Assembly (NCBI RefSeq): GCF_900101495.1
Contig: NZ_FMUS01000002.1
Coordinates: forward strand, 124,001-188,000
Source of the DNA: Alkaliphilus peptidifermentans DSM 18978
GTDB taxonomy: Bacteria > Bacillota > Clostridia > Peptostreptococcales > Natronincolaceae
DNA length: 64,000 bases
Direction: 5' to 3'
Position 1 is the stretch's first letter. Each line of letters opens with the position of its first letter. Shown here one piece after another: positions 26,465-34,468 of this stretch. Position numbers and translations under genes: made by a program. Under the pieces are notes generated by a model. It saw only the letters and a list, made by a program, of their open reading frames with translations, did no database searches and had not been told where the DNA came from.

Positions 26465-26893
26465 CTAACCATAAAAATGCCCAATAATGTCCTTCATATA
26501 TAATTTTAGATCTTTAATATCCTCTGTAATAATTTTATAAACCATTACCCGATCTATTTTCACATAGTCATGAACCAATATATTTCTAAAAGAAGCCATG
26601 TTCCCAAGATTTTCTTTTAGTTTTAAAGATATAATTTCATTTTCATGCAATATTTCAAACACATCTCTATTAGTCTCTGGCTTTCTGTATCTCATATCAG
26701 AAATAATATGGTTCCCAATATCTATGGCACATTCTATAGCTAAATGCAAAAACCTTTCGCTGGATCCATATATGAAAGGATCTTTTACATACTCAATTTC
26801 AGTATATTTTTTTATACTATCTAAAAAATGAATATATTCCTTTAACTTATTTAATCTTGTCATTAATATATCTTGGTTTACCACTAATATCAC
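26465..26893 (-). CDS. HEPN-domain RNase-like toxin of an MNT-HEPN pair (DUF86 type)
   Basis: All-helical protein of 142 residues. It has the HEPN signature Rx4-6H near residue 106 (FRNILVHDYVKID) and conserved YGSSERFLHLAIECAIDIGNHII, as in HepT/DUF86 proteins. In studied pairs HepT is an RNase that the partner MntA neutralises by polyadenylylation. The gene begins 12 bases after the MNT stop codon, the usual operon. The GTG at 26893 is the longest start; an internal ATG is possible. A second, decayed copy lies at 30263-30616. Confidence 0.85.
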   Translation of the reverse strand: MILVVNQDILMTRLNKLKEYIHFLDSIKKYTEIEYVKDPFIYGSSERFLHLAIECAIDIGNHIISDMRYRKPETNRDVFEILHENEIISLKLKENLGNMASFRNILVHDYVKIDRVMVYKIITEDIKDLKLYMKDIIGHFYG

Positions 26894-26905
26894 CAGCTTT
26901 CTGAG

Positions 26906-27325
26906 CTAAATCTCTTTTTTTATTGCTTCTATCATAGCTTTATTATATGCTTCAGCATAATATCGGAAGTCAAAGTATTCTCGTAAAGCTAAAGATTCAA
27001 ATTCTGCTCTTCTTTTACTTTCTTTTAAGAGAATACCTTTCCTTACTACTTCATATTTAAGCAGCGGAGTAGCACTATTAAGGGATATAACATCTAGTTT
27101 TCTTTGAAAATACTTCATTCCCATATCAATTATATTTCCTTTAATTATGACTTCCCTCTTAGATTCATATTTTTCTTGAAACATAATGGCAATATCAATA
27201 TCGCTTTCTTTATTATATTTTTCTGTAGCAAATGATCCAAATAAATAAGCAAACTCTATAGGATATTGCTGGTTAATTTGATCTAGAAATTCATCTAGTT
27301 TTTCCAACAGACCCTCTTTTCCCAT
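26906..27325 (-). CDS. MNT-type minimal nucleotidyltransferase (MntA-like antitoxin)
   Basis: Protein of 139 residues with the minimal nucleotidyltransferase signature GSFATEKYNKESDIDIAIMF (GSx10DxD) near residue 35, so catalytically complete. In HepT-MntA systems it AMPylates a Tyr of the HEPN toxin. The ATG at 27325 follows GGGAGG closely and is preferred over the longer frame from 27349. It is first in the pair with the HEPN gene. Confidence 0.88.
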   Translation of the reverse strand: MGKEGLLEKLDEFLDQINQQYPIEFAYLFGSFATEKYNKESDIDIAIMFQEKYESKREVIIKGNIIDMGMKYFQRKLDVISLNSATPLLKYEVVRKGILLKESKRRAEFESLALREYFDFRYYAEAYNKAMIEAIKKEI

Positions 27326-27349
27326 AGTGCCTCCCTTCCTTTCATACAT

Positions 27350-27610
27350 CAGAATTATAAAAAAGCACCTTCTAAGTATTTTACTACCAATAGCCTTGTT
27401 ATTCGAGATACTTCGCCATTAGTGTTTCTATTTCCTTTATTTCAGCTTATATATTACTGATATTTTCTTTACTTACTCAATGGTTTTTATCCATTTCTCC
27501 ATTACATCTAATGCAAGGACACAATTCCCTACCTAATTATCTACTTAGACCATTCTTTATGAACTTAATTAGAAGGCTTCTTACCCTTTGATGAACTACT
27601 TTAAATCATG
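27350..27610. other. Non-coding stretch before repeat copy A
   Basis: Only short broken frames are seen on either strand. It probably carries decayed sequence and the promoter of the MNT-HEPN pair, but I cannot point to clear boxes. Confidence 0.4.
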
Positions 27611-27695
27611 CTTCGATTAGTCTTTGTTCTTAATAGCCGCCTGGGCTACTGCTAGCAAAATAGACCAATCACCGTTTTTTACTATTCTAGCACAC
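27611..27695 (-). repeat. ppdK-3'-end-like dispersed repeat, copy A
   Basis: Read on the minus strand: a segment AATAGTAAAAAACGGTGATT plus GGTCTATTTT, shared with copies B and C, then GCTAGCAGTAGCCCAGGCGG and onward, about 36 of 41 positions identical to the end of ppdK. In frame it encodes KNGDWSILLAVAQAAIKNKD and a stop. It lies 3' of the tyrS-B3/B4 operon. Confidence 0.8.
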
Positions 27696-27805
27696 TCCTA
27701 TACAATAACATCATATCTTTACAAATCAATTACACAATATGCGAATATTCATTGCGGCTTTATATAATGTCACTCTTCTTTATTTAGTATTAGAGACTAA
27801 CTAAA

Positions 27806-28507
27806 CTAAAATTCAATACTGGCATTATTTTGATTTACTATGTAGCGTTGACATACGCCTCCAAATCGGTCTGCAACAAATTTTTCCAGTGTATTAAGAG
27901 CTCTAATCAAGGAACTTCCTTCGTTATCTTCAAAGCCCACCAGCTGAAAGAAAACATTTTTTGTATCTAATGTCATTTTTCCTAATTCACTTTGACGCCA
28001 AATCCATTTTCTTGTCTGTACAATATCTCCACTTGTAAAAACTAGCTCCCCTTCTTCTACAGTTTCATATTCATTAGCGCCAAAGGGTAAAAATCTTTCT
28101 GTACCTCTACTTAAACAAACACTCAAATCCTCGGATATATCTCTTAAATCATGACCTCCCAAAGAAATCTGATTTTCTAAAGAAACTACATTGCATAAAT
28201 CTACTAAGGCATTGATTGTGGGCAAAGAATGACCCTTTAGTACCCTCTTTAGCATAGCCTCTGTAGAGGGTGGATACTTATTAGGATTAATCCCTGCCTC
28301 TTGCAACGTATTTCGATAGTCTTGTATGATAGGAAGACTTCTGAGCTCTTCCTCCTTAATTACTTGTCTTACATAGTTCTCCGCACTCCTGAGCAAATCG
28401 ATGTCTGAAGATGTTGACTCACTATTATTAAGTCCTTTCCCGATAAGAATTCCAAAGTGGAGCCGCGGATTAAACTCAAACACCTCTGATTTTACAGTAT
28501 AATTCAT
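27806..28507 (-). CDS. Stand-alone B3/B4 tRNA-binding domain protein (PheRS beta-like)
   Basis: Protein of 233 residues resembling the B3/B4 (editing) domain of phenylalanyl-tRNA synthetase beta, with SLPTINALVDLCNVVSLENQ and LGGHDLRDI, but no synthetase parts. Free-standing relatives are suspected trans-editing or tRNA-related factors; activity is not established. It begins 68 bases after the tyrS stop on the same strand and should be expressed from the same tyrosine T-box, suggesting a link to Tyr-tRNA quality. GGGGAGG precedes the ATG. Confidence 0.8.
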   Translation of the reverse strand: MNYTVKSEVFEFNPRLHFGILIGKGLNNSESTSSDIDLLRSAENYVRQVIKEEELRSLPIIQDYRNTLQEAGINPNKYPPSTEAMLKRVLKGHSLPTINALVDLCNVVSLENQISLGGHDLRDISEDLSVCLSRGTERFLPFGANEYETVEEGELVFTSGDIVQTRKWIWRQSELGKMTLDTKNVFFQLVGFEDNEGSSLIRALNTLEKFVADRFGGVCQRYIVNQNNASIEF

Positions 28508-28575
28508 GATTTTCCTCCCCTTATATATGTGTTTGCAACCTCCCTACTACATCTAGGGGGTCAAGTATACTCAAG

Positions 28576-29787
28576 TTATTTTTTGAATTTAACAAAACGC
28601 TTTTTACCAATTTTCATAACATCGTTAGAATTTATCACACTCACAAAATCATCAGATGACAGTTTTTCACAATTTAACTGTACGCCACCCTGATTTACTA
28701 AACGGATAAATTCACTTTTACTTTTTACAAAACCCATTTTTATTAGCTGTGAAATAATATCCGTAACAGTTTCTTGATCCCCTTCAATTGAAAGCTCTGG
28801 GATATCCTCTGGAATAGCTTTTTTACTAAAAGCTATATTATAGTATTCAACTGCCTTTTCTACATTCTCAGGTGTATGGTATAGGGTTGTTATAATCTTA
28901 GCTAAACGGTATTTGATATCCCTTGGGTTTGTTCCCCTATCTAGTTCTGCTATTATTCTCTCGATTTCACTTGGATGTTCGTCAGTTGCAAGTTCAAAGT
29001 ATTTGATAATAAGATTATCCGGCACCTCCATTACTTTTTTAAAAATCACCTCAGCAGGCTCACTCACACCAATATAATTACCAAGGCTTTTACTCATCTT
29101 CTCTACGCCATCTAAGCCTTCAAGAATAGGCATAAATATGGCAATCTGCTGCTCCTGACTTAATGTTTTTTGGAGAGTTCTGCCCATTAGAATATTGAAG
29201 GTTTGATCAGTGCCGCCTAGCTCAATATCTGATTTCAGTTCAATAGAATCATATGCCTGCATCAACGGGTAGAAAAATTCATGAATTCCTATAGGTGTTT
29301 GACTTTTGTACCTTTGCTGAAAGTCTTCTCGTTCCAAAATCCTAGCAACGGTAGTAGTAGCAGCAAGCCTAATAACATCTTCGAAATTAAGCTTAGAAAG
29401 CCACTGGCTATTAAACCGTACTTGTGTTTTATCTTTATCCAGCACTTTAAATATCTGTTCACAATAGGTTTTTGCATTCTCCTTTACTTGTTTATCAGTG
29501 AGTACAATTCTTCCTTTAGATTTTCCAGTAGGATCACCAATTTTCCCTGTAAAATCACCAATAACAATTACCGCTCGATGGCCGAGGTCTTGCATTTGTT
29601 TGATTTTACGCAGCACAACCGCATGACCTAGATGGATATCTGGTGCTGAGGGATCAAGACCTAGTTTAATCGTTAGTGGTTGGTTTGTATCAAAGGATTT
29701 ATTGAGTTTTATCAGTAACTCATCCTCACTTACAAGTGTGTGGACCCCTTTTAGAATAATTTGTTTTTGCTCTTCTGGTTTTAACAT
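28576..29787 (-). CDS. tyrS: Tyrosyl-tRNA synthetase
   Basis: Class I synthetase of about 403 residues with a C-terminal S4 RNA-binding domain (SKSEFIRLVNQGGVQLN). Class signatures are the HIGH variant LDPSAPDIHLGHAVVL near residue 48 and KMSKS (VEKMSKSLGNYIG) near residue 230. The tyrosine pocket motifs YDSIELKSDIELGGTDQ are present. This is the TyrZ-like long form. The ATG at 29787 is 9 bases after AAGGAG; the ATG at 29796 abuts that site and is rejected. Regulated by the tyrosine T-box upstream. Confidence 0.95.
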   Translation of the reverse strand: MLKPEEQKQIILKGVHTLVSEDELLIKLNKSFDTNQPLTIKLGLDPSAPDIHLGHAVVLRKIKQMQDLGHRAVIVIGDFTGKIGDPTGKSKGRIVLTDKQVKENAKTYCEQIFKVLDKDKTQVRFNSQWLSKLNFEDVIRLAATTTVARILEREDFQQRYKSQTPIGIHEFFYPLMQAYDSIELKSDIELGGTDQTFNILMGRTLQKTLSQEQQIAIFMPILEGLDGVEKMSKSLGNYIGVSEPAEVIFKKVMEVPDNLIIKYFELATDEHPSEIERIIAELDRGTNPRDIKYRLAKIITTLYHTPENVEKAVEYYNIAFSKKAIPEDIPELSIEGDQETVTDIISQLIKMGFVKSKSEFIRLVNQGGVQLNCEKLSSDDFVSVINSNDVMKIGKKRFVKFKK

Positions 29788-29852
29788 GTTTAACATCTCC
29801 TTGAAATATTATTTCTCAATATTTGCAAGGTCTATAAGAAAAAGCTGGTAAT

Positions 29853-30190
29853 AAAAAAACTCGCCCTCTTGTTTCCAAAAGGACGAGATATCTTCTCGTG
29901 TTACCACCTTAAATTCATAAGCAACTCTCATTACTTACCTTACCAAGTACGTCATCTTAGGATGAGATACTCCAGCACAATAACGGGTGCTGATTTCCGT
30001 TGCAGCCTACTGAGTAAAACCGTTGGGTGCAAAGCTCAAAGATGTATTCACAACCGCTAACCATGCACCTCTCATCACCCGGTAACTTTCTGTTTGGCCT
30101 CCTGATTGCTACTAATTCTTATCACAGCTTTTATTCTTATACTCCGAAATGTGACATGCCACAAATCTTCGTTATGCAGATATTAAATTA
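29853..30190 (-). ncRNA. Tyrosine T-box leader of tyrS
   Basis: The specifier TAC (complement of 30044-30046, context GTGAATACATCTTTGAG) codes for tyrosine, agreeing with the downstream gene. The T-box sequence AAGGTGGTAACACGAG (about 29898-29913) can pair with the ACCA end of uncharged tRNA. The terminator pairs CTCGTCCT with AGGGCGAG and ends in seven T (29853-29859). Expected effect: transcription of tyrS and the B3/B4 gene when tRNA-Tyr is uncharged. Confidence 0.95.
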
Positions 30191-30195
30191 ATAGT

Positions 30196-30224
30196 ATTAT
30201 AATCAATAACTAATGCCAAGTCAA
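30196..30224 (-). promoter_or_regulatory. Promoter of the tyrS T-box
   Basis: Minus-strand TTGACT (complement of 30219-30224), 17-base spacer, TATAAT (complement of 30196-30201). Confidence 0.85.
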
Positions 30225-30262
30225 TAGTATATGTTTTAATGCCCATTTTTTATTATTTTCTT

Positions 30263-30616
30263 TTATAACGCAGAAATCGTTGAAAAGGGTACTCTTCTGA
30301 AAGGATATCTTAAAAAAGCCATGTTCCCAAGATTTTCTTTTAGTTTTAAAGATATAATTTCATTTTCATGTAATATTTCAGACACATCTCTATTAGTCTC
30401 TGGCTTTCTGTATCTCATATCAGAAATAATATGGTTCCCAATATCTATGGCACATTCTATAGCTAAATGAAAAAACCTTTCGCTGGATCCATATATGAAA
30501 GGATCTTTTACATACTCAATTTCAGTATATTTTTTTATACTATCTAAAAAATGAATATATTCCTTTAACTTATTTAATCTTGTCATTAATATCTCTTGGT
30601 TTACCACTAATATCAC
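30263..30616 (-). pseudogene. Decayed HEPN copy lacking its catalytic motif
   Basis: Nearly identical to the N-terminal 100 residues of the HEPN protein at 26465-26893. The deletion after GNMA removes the FRNILVH motif (the Rx4-6H RNase signature) and replaces it with an unrelated tail (FLRYPFRR...). A toxic RNase activity is therefore not expected. Confidence 0.85.
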
Positions 30617-30926
30617 CAGCTTTCTGAGCTAAATCTTTTTTTATTGCTTCTATCATAGCTTTATTATATGCTTCAGCATAATATCGGAAGTCAAAGTATT
30701 CTCGTAAAGCTAAAGATTCAAATTCTGCTCTTCTTTTACTTTCTTTTAAGAGAATACCTTTCCTTACTACTTCATATTTAAGCAGCGGAGTAGCACTATT
30801 AAGGGATACAACATCTAGTTTTCTTTGAAAATACTTCATTCCCATATCAATTATATTTCCTTTAATTATGACTTCCCTCTTAGATTCATATTTTTCTTGA
30901 AACATAATGGCAATATCAATATCGCT
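30570..30926 (-). pseudogene. Decayed MNT copy, truncated at the start and frameshifted at the end
   Basis: The first about 40 residues, including the GS half of the nucleotidyltransferase signature, are lost at the recombination point; only SDIDIAIMF remains. A 2-base deletion in a T run near 30633 shifts the end of the frame so that it runs into the HEPN copy. The open frame extends to 30992 through foreign sequence. Confidence 0.85.
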
Positions 30927-31031
30927 CTGCAGGAAACCTTCTGGAGCAAATGCTATGGTGCTGTTATCGATAGGTTTGGAATTAGCTGGCAATTAAATCA
31001 TGATGATGAATGTGCTATGACCACACCTTAG
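30924..31031 (+). pseudogene. C-terminal fragment of a PhnB-like VOC (glyoxalase-fold) gene
   Basis: The plus-strand frame ALQETFWSKCYGAVIDRFGI then SWQLN is the typical C-terminus of PhnB/YjdN-type VOC proteins (LQxTFWGxRYGxxxDxFGxxW). It ends at TAG 31029-31031. All upstream parts are missing, replaced by the duplicated MNT segment at 30926. Confidence 0.75.
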
Positions 31032-31074
31032 CTATAAAATATTTTTTTCTACCATAACACAAGAGATCTAAAAC

Positions 31075-31120
31075 AAGGGTATCTTCTCTTAAATCGCTAA
31101 GAAAAAATACCCTTCCTTTA
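31075..31120 (+). terminator. Terminator behind the VOC fragment
   Basis: AAGGGTAT (31075-31082) pairs with ATACCCTT (31107-31114), extended by partly paired CTT/AAG, then CCTTTATTTT. It probably once ended the VOC gene; a weaker T-rich tail exists on the other side for the diguanylate cyclase gene. Confidence 0.6.
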
Positions 31121-31171
31121 TTTTACACTATAGCTTTCAAACCCTTGGTCTCATACACTTGTTTCCAATTG

Positions 31172-32296
31172 CTAATCATTTATTCTTCTGCCACAAAGAC
31201 TCTTTAATCTTGCTTTATGTTCATACATAGCTTTATCAGCCTGAGTGAATGTAGAATATACACTTTCAGTTTCTTCTTTTGTATAAAAAGCATACCCATA
31301 AGCGATTTCAATTTTAATGGTACGTTTTTCATTTAATTTTGTTAATAAATTATCTAATTTTTCCAGCCCACGGTCAACTGACTCTTTTTTAATCTCCTCG
31401 CAAATAACACAGAATTCATCTCCACCGATCCTAAAGGCCTTCCCGATAGTGGCAAAACTTTCCTGTATACTTTTAGCAGTATAGAAAATGATCTCGTCTC
31501 CGGCTTTGTGTCCATAACTATCATTATTTTTTTTTAAGTTGTTAATATCCAACACAACAATTGCAGCATTTTTATCATCCTTAATATATTGCTCCATTTC
31601 TTTTTCAAATGCTGAACGATTTTTAATTCCAGTTTGAATATCATATTTGAACTGTAACTCCCGCAACAGAATATAATACAGTAGCAATGATATACCCATA
31701 CTTCCCCAAATTAATAGTAGATCTTCAAATATAATTTGAAGAGTTGCTCCCAGCATAGGCATAATAATGATTAAAACCAAAAAATTTCTATTGTCGATTT
31801 GGTATTCATCTGTGTTTCGTTTAACGGCAATCATTATCATAACAAAATAAAAGGCACTAATTATCATCGGCAGTATAAAAATACTCCCACGTAAATACTG
31901 ATTTTGAGCATCAACGAAAAAGATCCAGCCTGTACTATAGCTTAGAATACATATGACTGCATTAAGATATAAGGGTATGGCTAGAAAGCATTTATTAAAT
32001 ATTCTTTTTTGATTATTATCATAGAGCATAAGAAAGATAAAAGGAACTACAGGACTCAAAGAAAACCCCATGATGTTAGCGATACGATGGAATACCACCA
32101 GTTTGTTATTGGTCGAAAGTACCAACAATATAGTAATAATTTCCAAAACAAGCAAAATAATTGTTACCACTGACACCGATATGTACATTTTATTTTTATA
32201 ATTATTTATGATTGGGTTCCGTTTAGCCAAACATATTGCTAAACAAAGTGCGATAATAGCAAGAATATCCGTACTGATTGATGCTGTAATGTTCAT
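31172..32296 (-). CDS. Membrane diguanylate cyclase (GGDEF domain)
   Basis: Protein of 374 residues with about seven membrane segments in residues 1-215, a short linker, and a C-terminal GGDEF domain. The active-site motif is intact (FRIGGDEFCVI near residue 295), with KNRSAFEKEM and AIVVLDINNLKKNNDSYGHK before it. It should make cyclic di-GMP from two GTP. No RxxD inhibitory site is seen directly upstream of GGDEF. The ATG at 32296 follows GAGGTG by 6 bases; the GTG at 32305 lies in that site. Confidence 0.92.
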   Translation of the reverse strand: MNITASISTDILAIIALCLAICLAKRNPIINNYKNKMYISVSVVTIILLVLEIITILLVLSTNNKLVVFHRIANIMGFSLSPVVPFIFLMLYDNNQKRIFNKCFLAIPLYLNAVICILSYSTGWIFFVDAQNQYLRGSIFILPMIISAFYFVMIMIAVKRNTDEYQIDNRNFLVLIIIMPMLGATLQIIFEDLLLIWGSMGISLLLYYILLRELQFKYDIQTGIKNRSAFEKEMEQYIKDDKNAAIVVLDINNLKKNNDSYGHKAGDEIIFYTAKSIQESFATIGKAFRIGGDEFCVICEEIKKESVDRGLEKLDNLLTKLNEKRTIKIEIAYGYAFYTKEETESVYSTFTQADKAMYEHKARLKSLCGRRIND

Positions 32297-32305
32297 TTTG
32301 TTCAC

Positions 32306-32785
32306 CTCAAAAATTAACCTAAATATAAAATTCTAATGTGAAGCTAATATAATTTCGTTTTATTTTTAAGCGTATATTATATATTATATATTATTTGCTC
32401 AACATTTCATATCAGTTAAGGAATAAAAAAGCATCTCTCTCCAAGGCATGTAAATGATATTGTAATAGTATAGCACTCGAGCCCATTTCGCTACCTTATA
32501 ATACGGTTCACAGTTAATAATCCCAAATAAAACTAATGAGTCAATAGAATGATAAACTTCTGATTCTAGTACATTTATAGGCAAAATATTAATTAATAGA
32601 ATCAGTATTTGAAATAAAGCAGGGTATCATAAAATCACTAATGAAATTAAATTGCAATACAGTATAATACTTATATCTGCAGTAAAAAAGTTTTGATTGT
32701 CATATTACTCTCTTTAATCAGAATTCCAATCTCTAAGTCATTCTCTATTGCTTGCGCCTAACATTCTCAGTATTTATCAAATAAA
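32306..32785. other. 480-bp AT-rich intergenic region
   Basis: Contains only a 61-codon minus-strand frame (32399-32584) without a good start signal or recognisable family. I see no RNA element. It may include the diguanylate cyclase promoter. Confidence 0.4.
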
Positions 32786-32845
32786 GAAAAAAAACCTAAT
32801 CTGTATGATTTTGTCTTATCAACTCGATCATATCAAATCAGGTTT
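32786..32845 (-). terminator. Terminator of the tryptophanase gene
   Basis: Minus-strand AACCTGATTTGATATGAT pairs, with mismatches, with ATCATACAGATTAGGTT, followed by eight T. It begins 40 bases after the stop codon. Confidence 0.8.
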
Positions 32846-32884
32846 TTAATATTTTAATTCTAGTTATTAAAGCTCTAATATTAC

Positions 32885-34264
32885 TTATTCAATGGGTCTT
32901 AGCTTTGCTGTGAAGTGTCTCAGCACAGGTGGTTGCCATAATATCTCGTAGCCCTTAATTTCACTTGCTCTTTTCTTAATGTTAATCAGAGCCTCAACTA
33001 CAACATCAAAGTGAGCTTGAGTGTACACTCTTCTTGGTATAGCCAGCCTTGTAAACTCCATTTCTGCTTCCTGTTGCTCAGCTGTCTCTGGGTCTAAATC
33101 TAAAAGATAAGAGCCTATATCGCAGGATCTAATACCTGCTTCAAGGTATAGCTCGCAAGCCAAAGCATGACCTGGGAACTGGAAGTATGGAATATGTGGC
33201 AATAAAGCTTTAGCATCTAGGAATACCGCATGACCACCTACTGGGTATTGGAAGGGGATCCCTGCTTCCTTAAGCTTTGCACCAATGTATTCAACCTGTC
33301 CAATTCTGTATCGTAGAAAATTCTTGTCTAAGCCTTCATACAGGCCTATACAAAGGGCTTCTATATCTCTACCTGCCAGACCACCATAGGTTACAAAGCC
33401 TTCATATGGAATTGTCAGACCCTTTACCTTAGTAAATAGCTCTTCAGATTCTCTAATTCCGATAAGACCGCCCATGTTGACTATAGCGTCCTTTTTAGCA
33501 CTCATGGTAAAGGCATCAGCATAGCTGAACATTTCACGAACAATATCTATAATTTCTACATCTGCATAGCCTTCTTCTCTTTGCTTAATGAAATACGCAT
33601 TTTCTGCATATCTGGCAGCATCGATTATCATAGTAATGCCGTATTTATCTGCAATTTCTTTTGTTGCTCTAATGTTTGCCATAGAAACAGGTTGTCCACC
33701 TGCAGAGTTGTTGGTTATCGTCATAATGATAAGTCCAACCTCTTCTGCTCTAACCTCGTTAATATAAGCCTCTAATCTTTCAATATCCATATTGCCTTTA
33801 AACGCCACATATGTTTGAGTATCCTTTGCTTCAGGCACAACTATATCAACTGGTCTTGCACCAAGAAGGCCTACATGTCCTCTGGTAGTATCGAAGTGCA
33901 TATTTGATATGCATTTTTGACCCTTCTTAAGTAGGCTTGGAAGTAAAACCTGCTCTGCTGCTCTACCCTGGTGTACAGGTTGGCAGTACTTATAATTGAA
34001 AATATCTTTGACTGTATTTTGAAGCCTCTTATAGCCTCTTGCCCCGGCATATGACTCATCACCAGTCATCATACCTCCCCACTGAGCATCACTCATGGCG
34101 CCGGTACCGCTATCCGTTAGTAAATCAATGTACACGTCATCAGAGTCAAGCCCGAAAAGATTGTAATTAGCTTCCTTTAGCTTCTCTTCCCTTTCTGGCC
34201 TTGTTGTAATTTTCAGTGGCTCAACCATTTTGATTTTAAAAGGTTCTGCAACATATTTAATCAC
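32885..34264 (-). CDS. tnaA: Tryptophanase (tryptophan indole-lyase)
   Basis: PLP-dependent beta-eliminating lyase of about 459 residues; splits tryptophan into indole, pyruvate and ammonia. Motifs are [15 protein letters not shown], the phosphate loop [20 protein letters not shown], and the PLP lysine in [13 protein letters not shown]. It favours tryptophanase over the sister enzyme tyrosine phenol-lyase: FDTTRGH and [12 protein letters not shown] resemble TnaA, while tyrosine phenol-lyase has Arg in the latter segment. The GTG at 34264 is chosen because AAGGGGG lies 7 bases upstream and the protein then begins like E. coli TnaA ([16 protein letters not shown]). It is divergent from a regulator gene. 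Confidence 0.88.
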   Translation of the reverse strand: MIKYVAEPFKIKMVEPLKITTRPEREEKLKEANYNLFGLDSDDVYIDLLTDSGTGAMSDAQWGGMMTGDESYAGARGYKRLQNTVKDIFNYKYCQPVHQGRAAEQVLLPSLLKKGQKCISNMHFDTTRGHVGLLGARPVDIVVPEAKDTQTYVAFKGNMDIERLEAYINEVRAEEVGLIIMTITNNSAGGQPVSMANIRATKEIADKYGITMIIDAARYAENAYFIKQREEGYADVEIIDIVREMFSYADAFTMSAKKDAIVNMGGLIGIRESEELFTKVKGLTIPYEGFVTYGGLAGRDIEALCIGLYEGLDKNFLRYRIGQVEYIGAKLKEAGIPFQYPVGGHAVFLDAKALLPHIPYFQFPGHALACELYLEAGIRSCDIGSYLLDLDPETAEQQEAEMEFTRLAIPRRVYTQAHFDVVVEALINIKKRASEIKGYEILWQPPVLRHFTAKLRPIE

Positions 34265-34334
34265 TTTAATTCCCCCTTGAGATTTATTGATTAAAGCATA
34301 ACACATATATGCAAAGCCTTATAGTGTCTTTAAT

Positions 34335-34363
34335 TTGACTTTAATTGCTGTATATCTTAAAAT
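34335..34363 (+). promoter_or_regulatory. Promoter of the regulator divergent from tnaA
   Basis: TTGACT (34335-34340), 17 bases, TAAAAT (34358-34363). Imperfect dyad sequence around 34366-34388 (GGGTGATACATCCC) lies just downstream and could be an operator. Confidence 0.65.
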
Positions 34364-34429
34364 TACTATAGGGTGATACATCCCTCCATAGCACTAGTGT
34401 TTTAAAATACTTAGAAAGGAAAAGTTATA

Positions 34430-34468
34430 ATGAGAAACTATACCTCATTATACAGGGTTTTATTATGA
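34430..34468 (+). CDS. Twelve-residue leader peptide overlapping the regulator start
   Basis: ATG at 34430 preceded by AGAAAGGA (9 bases). It encodes MRNYTSLYRVLL and stops at TGA 34466-34468, sharing ATGA with the regulator start at 34465. It holds two Tyr codons and no Trp. An 8-bp stem (34427-34434 with 34444-34451) spans its start codon. The regulator has no strong site of its own, so coupled translation is likely. Confidence 0.5.
   Translation: MRNYTSLYRVLL

Larger units (their letters stand above)
25843..27205 (-). repeat. Segmental duplication, copy 1 (T-box, HEPN and MNT)
   Basis: About 1,360 bp nearly identical to 29782-30926. It covers the tyrosine T-box with its promoter, the full HEPN gene and most of the MNT gene. 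Homology starts exactly at the ATG region of tyrS in copy 2 and ends within the MNT gene at TATCGCT. Confidence 0.9.
29782..30926 (-). repeat. Segmental duplication, copy 2 (tyrS T-box and damaged HEPN/MNT)
   Basis: About 1,145 bp matching 25843-27205. It lacks a block of roughly 215-220 bp of HEPN coding and downstream sequence, joined within an A-rich run near 30316, and carries a 2-base deletion at the MNT-HEPN junction. It ends at 30926, where a different gene fragment (VOC family) begins. Confidence 0.9.

Noticed and set aside
32399-32584. A 61-codon minus-strand frame after the diguanylate cyclase promoter region
   Set aside because: No convincing ribosome binding site, no recognisable family, strongly AT-rich; kept only as an uncertain note in the gap entry.
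32885-34264. Tyrosine phenol-lyase instead of tryptophanase
   Set aside because: The FDTTRGH and [12 protein letters not shown] segments match tryptophanase; the Arg typical of tyrosine phenol-lyase is missing. Activity was not tested.
34280-34390. A TnaC-like leader peptide upstream of tnaA on the minus strand
   Set aside because: The only frame (starting MYHPIV) has its ribosome binding site touching the ATG and no Trp codon, so it does not fit the TnaC mechanism.
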